NCBI GenBank assembly: GCA_900557385.1
Contig: USSP01000100.1
Location: 1-6,954, forward strand
From: an uncultured Lachnospiraceae bacterium
GTDB taxonomy: Bacteria; Bacillota; Clostridia; Lachnospirales; Lachnospiraceae
Direction of reading: 5' to 3'
Length of the DNA stretch: 6,954 nucleotides
The notes beneath the pieces were generated by a model that ran no database searches, was not told where the DNA came from, and saw nothing but the letters and a program-made list of their open reading frames with translations. The position numbers and the translations under genes are program-made. Position 1 is the first letter of the stretch. Each line of letters starts with the position of its first letter. Of the stretch, positions 6,511 to 6,954 are shown one piece after another.

Positions 6511-6514
6511 GAGG
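6509..6514 (+). promoter_or_regulatory. Ribosome binding site of mmsB
   Basis: AGGAGG overlaps the TAG stop of mmsA and lies 6 bases before the ATG at 6521. The overlap makes translational coupling of the two genes likely and fixes the start of the permease. Confidence 0.85.
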
Positions 6515-6520
6515 TTCGAA

Positions 6521-6954
6521 ATGAGCGAAAATAGTAAGGCAAAGGTTTCCATTGGAAAGGAACTGGGCGGTTTAGTTAAAAAGAATATCAGAGATTATAT
6601 GATGTATATTGTGTTGGTTGCAATTATTGCATTTTTCGCAGTAAAAACCAACGGCGGCTTTATTACAGCAAGGAACATTTCCAATCTGTTTAATCAGGCG
6701 GGATATGTAGCAGTACTGGCAATCGGAATGACATTGATTCTGATTATCAAACATATTGATCTGTCAGTAGGTTATGTGGCCGGTTTCAGTGGAGCGATTG
6801 CGGCAATTCTCATGACTCAGAAAGGAATGAGTGAATGGCTTGCCATCCCTATCGTTCTTCTGATTGGTCTCTGCATTGGTTTATACCAGGGTGTTCTGGT
6901 AACCAGAGTCGGTGTTCCCGCATTCGTAACGACTTTGGCAGGTATGTTTATTCG
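6521..6954 (+). CDS. mmsB: Sugar ABC importer permease, MmsB/GguB type (3' end missing)
   Basis: Membrane-spanning subunit forming the sugar channel with the MmsA ATPase. Only the first 144 codons plus two bases are in the window. After a polar N-terminus with a basic stretch near the membrane (KKNIRD, 20-25) there is a first hydrophobic segment (about 27-41). NGGFITARNISNLF (44-57) leads to hydrophobic stretches at about 61-76 and 83-98. KHIDLSVG (77-84) is the hallmark motif of the RbsC/XylH/MmsB permease family (BPD_transp_2). Another segment lies at about 107-121, followed by VGVPAFVTTLAGM (130-142), also conserved. The gene begins 10 bases after mmsA, with its ribosome site overlapping the mmsA stop, so it is the third gene of the operon. 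Family is secure; choice of MmsB over XylH rests mainly on the ChvE-type binding protein in the same operon. Confidence 0.92.
   Translation, partial: MSENSKAKVSIGKELGGLVKKNIRDYMMYIVLVAIIAFFAVKTNGGFITARNISNLFNQAGYVAVLAIGMTLILIIKHIDLSVGYVAGFSGAIAAILMTQKGMSEWLAIPIVLLIGLCIGLYQGVLVTRVGVPAFVTTLAGMFI

Noticed and set aside
1..6954. Mobile element, CRISPR array, tRNA or rRNA
   Set aside because: I saw no transposase or integrase motifs, terminal repeats, regularly spaced repeats or tRNA-like folds; the gaps are short and explained by operon signals.

Overview
The window holds six genes, all on the + strand and cut at both ends. It looks like part of a Firmicute genome of the Clostridia, most likely a Lachnospiraceae-type gut or rumen anaerobe. 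The basis is the moderate-to-low G+C content, AGGAGG-type ribosome sites, a YesM/YesN-type two-component system, and lipoprotein sugar-binding proteins with an acidic, alanine-rich linker. The genus is not determinable from what I can see.

Layout. Positions 1-861 are the C-terminal part of a YesM/LytS-type sensor histidine kinase (HAMP, His-kinase and ATPase regions). Positions 873-2483 are its AraC-type response regulator. Positions 2480-3532 are a XylF-like sugar-binding lipoprotein whose start overlaps the regulator stop (ATGA). These three form a compact, probably translationally coupled regulatory operon. A 171-base gap (3533-3703) follows, with several inverted and direct repeats and a strong Shine-Dalgarno site. 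Next comes a transport operon: a ChvE-type sugar-binding lipoprotein (3704-4891), a 13-bp hairpin with a short T run (4923-4970), a two-domain ABC ATPase of the MmsA/GguA/XylG type (4984-6510), and the start of the MmsB/GguB-type permease (6521 to the window end).

How they work together. My inference is that the XylF-like lipoprotein binds an aldose outside the cell and presents it to the kinase. The kinase phosphorylates the regulator, which then activates the adjacent chvE-mmsA-mmsB operon for sugar uptake. This follows the XylFII-LytS-YesN three-component system described for D-xylose in Clostridium beijerinckii. The difference here is that the transporter's own binding protein looks like ChvE rather than XylF. 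Much of this is therefore a variant of a known system. The least explained parts are the repeats and possible RNA structures in the 3533-3703 gap and around the chvE/mmsA junction.
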